7,299 bases of DNA, taken from positions 1 to 7,299 of the forward strand of contig CACZOT010000336.1 of assembly GCA_902782795.1 (NCBI GenBank), read 5' to 3'. Shown here one piece after another: positions 5,862 to 7,299 of this stretch. Source of the stretch: an uncultured Eubacteriales bacterium (lineage in GTDB: Bacteria; Bacillota; Clostridia; Christensenellales; Aristaeellaceae). Positions within the stretch are counted from its first letter, which is position 1, and every line of letters begins with the position of its first letter. Under the pieces are notes generated by a model, which ran no database searches, was not told the DNA's origin, and saw nothing but the letters and a program-made list of their open reading frames with translations. Position numbers and translations under genes: made by a program.

Positions 5862-5869
5862 AAAGGAGG
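5862..5869 (+). promoter_or_regulatory. Strong ribosome binding site for the glycosyltransferase GTG start
   Basis: AAAGGAGG, nearly the full anti-16S consensus, eight bases before GTG 5878. It fixes the start of the glycosyltransferase; the frame is open further upstream into rlmH, but that part is an overlap artefact. A 5-bp stem with a GGGA loop (TGGCC 5848-5852 / GGCCA 5857-5861) directly abuts it. Confidence 0.85.
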
Positions 5870-5877
5870 GGAGAAAG

Positions 5878-6819
5878 GTGGACCGCATCACGGTCATCGT
5901 GCCTTGCTTCAACGAGGAGGAGGCTCTGCCCCTGTTTCTGCGCGAGGCGGACCGCGCCGCCGCGCAAATGGCGGACGCGCAGGTGACCTATCTCTTCGTG
6001 GACGACGGCTCCACGGACGGTACCCTCGCCTTCCTGCGCGAGCAGGCCGCCCGCCGGGAGGACGTGCGCTTCCTCTCCTTCTCCCGCAATTTCGGCAAGG
6101 AGGCCGCCATGCTGGCCGGGCTGGAGCACGCCGATGGAGATCTCGTCGCCATTCTGGACGCGGACCTGCAGGATCCGCCCGCGCTCTTGGCGGAAATGCT
6201 CGCGGCCCTGCGGGAGGACCCCTCTCTGGACTGCGCCGCCGCACGCCGCGAGTCCCGCGAGGGCGAGCCGCGGGTGCGCTCCTTCTTCGCGCGGATGTTC
6301 TACCGCTGCATCAACCGCCTCTCGCGCACGGAGATCGTCGATGGCGCGCGGGATTTCCGCCTCATGCGCCGCCGCATGGTGAAGGCCATCCTCTCCCTGC
6401 CGGAGCGCAACCGCTTCTCCAAGGGCATCTTCGGGTGGGTGGGCTTTAAGACCAAATGGATCTCCTACCGCAACGTGGAGCGCGCCGCGGGGAAGACCAA
6501 GTGGTCCTTCTGGAAGCTGTTCCTCTACTCGCTGGACGGCATCATGGCCTTTTCGACGGCCCCCTTGTCGCTGGCGAGCATTCTCGGGCTGCTGATGTGC
6601 GTCGCGGCAGTGCTGGCGATCATCTTCGTCATCGTGCGGCAGCTGCTCTTCGGCGGCTCGGCGTTCGGCTGGCCGAGCCTGGTGTGCATCCTGCTGTTCG
6701 TCAGCGGCATCCAGCTGTTCTGTCTCGGTATCATCGGGCAATACCTGGCCAAGACGTACACGGAGGTGAAGGCCCGGCCGGTCTACGTGCTCAGCGAAAC
6801 GGAGAAGGGCCGCGTATGA
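5878..6819 (+). CDS. GT2 family polyprenyl-phosphate glycosyltransferase (GtrB/CsbB/DPM1-like)
   Basis: 313-residue membrane glycosyltransferase expected to move a sugar from a nucleotide donor onto undecaprenyl phosphate at the cytoplasmic face, making a lipid-linked sugar for later transfer to envelope polymers. The N-terminal GT-A domain shows ITVIVPCFNEEEALP (4-18), FVDDGSTDGT (40-49) for nucleotide binding, FSRNFGKEAAMLAGLEHA (68-85), and LDADLQDPP (93-101) with the DxD metal site (D94, D96). The acceptor-side block NRFSKGIFGWVGFKTKWISY (178-197) and ERAAGKTKWSFWKLFLYSLDGIMAFSTAPL (201-230) is typical of the GtrB/CsbB group. Two C-terminal helices (about 232-254 and 265-288) are followed by a short YTEVKARPVYVL tail. 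The GTG start has a strong Shine-Dalgarno sequence. It follows rlmH by 31 bases and overlaps the next gene. No flippase (GtrA-like) or terminal GT-C transferase is visible, so the sugar and final acceptor are unknown. Confidence 0.93.
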   Translation: MDRITVIVPCFNEEEALPLFLREADRAAAQMADAQVTYLFVDDGSTDGTLAFLREQAARREDVRFLSFSRNFGKEAAMLAGLEHADGDLVAILDADLQDPPALLAEMLAALREDPSLDCAAARRESREGEPRVRSFFARMFYRCINRLSRTEIVDGARDFRLMRRRMVKAILSLPERNRFSKGIFGWVGFKTKWISYRNVERAAGKTKWSFWKLFLYSLDGIMAFSTAPLSLASILGLLMCVAAVLAIIFVIVRQLLFGGSAFGWPSLVCILLFVSGIQLFCLGIIGQYLAKTYTEVKARPVYVLSETEKGRV

Positions 6820-7299
6820 CGGGTGAGATCCAGGCGGGGGAGCGCTTTTCAGCCGGGCGCTTCCACGTGACCGTCCTCTGGGCGGATAACCACCTTCTCT
6901 TCGTGGAAAAACCCGCGAACATGCCCGTGCAGGCAGATTCCTCGGGGGATCTGGACCTGCTCACCGCCTGTAAGGCGTTTTTGCGGGAGCGGCTGGGCAA
7001 GCCGGGCGAGGCGTATCTCGGCCTTGTGCACCGGCTGGACCGGCCGGTCGGCGGGGCGATGGTCTTCGCGCGCACGTCCAAGGCGGCAGCGCGGCTGACC
7101 CAGGCCTTTTCCGCCCATACGACCGATAAGCGTTACTTCGCCGTGGGGCAGGGCGAGTGCCGCGAGACCTTGCGCCTGCGGGATTTCCTGCGCAAGGACG
7201 AGCGCACGGGCATGGTCCGGGTCGTGCCGGAAGGCGCGCCCGGCGGCAAGGAGGCGCGCCTGACGGCGGTCCCCCTGGCGGCGAGGGACGGTTTGACCC
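6816..7299 (+). CDS. RluA-family 23S/tRNA pseudouridine synthase, 3'-truncated by the window edge
   Basis: The frame from ATG 6816, overlapping the glycosyltransferase stop by ATGA, stays open to the window end (161 complete codons). The sequence LWADNHLLFVEKPANMPVQ (21-39) is the standard opening of the RluA catalytic domain. YLGLVHRLDRPVGGAMVFAR (67-86) contains the HRLDxxxxG signature with the likely catalytic Asp 75, followed by TSKAAARLTQAFSAHTTDKRYFAV (87-110). The catalytic domain begins almost at once, so the N-terminal S4 RNA-binding domain found in RluD and many RluA paralogues is absent. The family isomerises uridines in 23S rRNA and/or tRNA; which site this one modifies cannot be told. 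The missing part would hold the rest of the catalytic domain. Coupling with the glycosyltransferase is probably operon economy rather than shared pathway. Confidence 0.93.
   Translation, partial: MTGEIQAGERFSAGRFHVTVLWADNHLLFVEKPANMPVQADSSGDLDLLTACKAFLRERLGKPGEAYLGLVHRLDRPVGGAMVFARTSKAAARLTQAFSAHTTDKRYFAVGQGECRETLRLRDFLRKDERTGMVRVVPEGAPGGKEARLTAVPLAARDGLT

Noticed and set aside
4074..5912. Long open frame on the minus strand (about 612 codons) antisense to walJ, the CPBP-like gene and rlmH
   Set aside because: The three plus-strand genes have clear family motifs or coupled starts; the antisense translation is Arg/Gln/Ala-rich with no recognisable domain and no ribosome binding site.
5755..6741. 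Open frame on the minus strand (328 codons) opposite the glycosyltransferase
   Set aside because: It is a mirror of the GT2 codon pattern with no domain signature; the plus-strand gene is certain.
1..7299. Signs of a mobile element, defence island or CRISPR array
   Set aside because: No transposase, integrase, direct-repeat array or defence-type domain was seen; genes are housekeeping or envelope-related with uniform composition. CPBP proteins occur in bacteriocin immunity, but nothing here encodes a bacteriocin.

Overview
The window looks like chromosome from a GC-rich member of the Bacillota (Firmicutes), most likely a gut-type Clostridia lineage. This is inferred from strong GGAGG-type ribosome binding sites, extended -10 promoters of sigma-A type, a WalJ (YycJ) homologue close to RlmH as in Bacillus and its relatives, an RlmH ending in YHK, and a solitary sialidase. 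The species cannot be named from the sequence.

Layout: (1) Positions 1-1241 (+) hold the end of truB (tRNA pseudouridine-55 synthase) and a translationally coupled ribF that contains only the FMN adenylyltransferase (FAD synthetase) domain. (2) An 18-bp perfect hairpin at 1270-1311 closes this operon and faces the convergent gene. (3) Positions 1340-2353 (-) encode a GH33-type sialidase with five Asp boxes, a full set of candidate catalytic residues and no signal peptide. It lies downstream of (4) 2447-3316 (-), an unrecognised protein with three membrane segments; the two are separated by a terminator at 2416-2444. (5) Positions 3317-3534 form a divergent promoter region with two extended -10 promoters. 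(6) From 3535 to the right edge runs a compact plus-strand cluster: walJ-like metallo-hydrolase, a polytopic membrane protein that reads as a catalytically dead CPBP/CAAX-type protease, rlmH, a GtrB/CsbB-like GT2 polyprenyl-phosphate glycosyltransferase, and the start of an RluA-family pseudouridine synthase cut by the window end.

Functionally most of the window is RNA modification and envelope maintenance. TruB modifies tRNA. RlmH methylates a pseudouridine in 23S rRNA, and an RluA-family synthase lies two genes downstream of it. WalJ, the CPBP-like protein, the three-TM protein and the glycosyltransferase point to the cell envelope. Three gene pairs (truB/ribF, walJ/CPBP-like, GT2/RluA-family) overlap by ATGA, indicating translational coupling.

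No mobile element, CRISPR array, tRNA or rRNA gene was seen. The most notable points are the RibF that lacks its riboflavin kinase half, the pseudo-protease in the slot between walJ and rlmH, and the solitary, apparently cytoplasmic sialidase.
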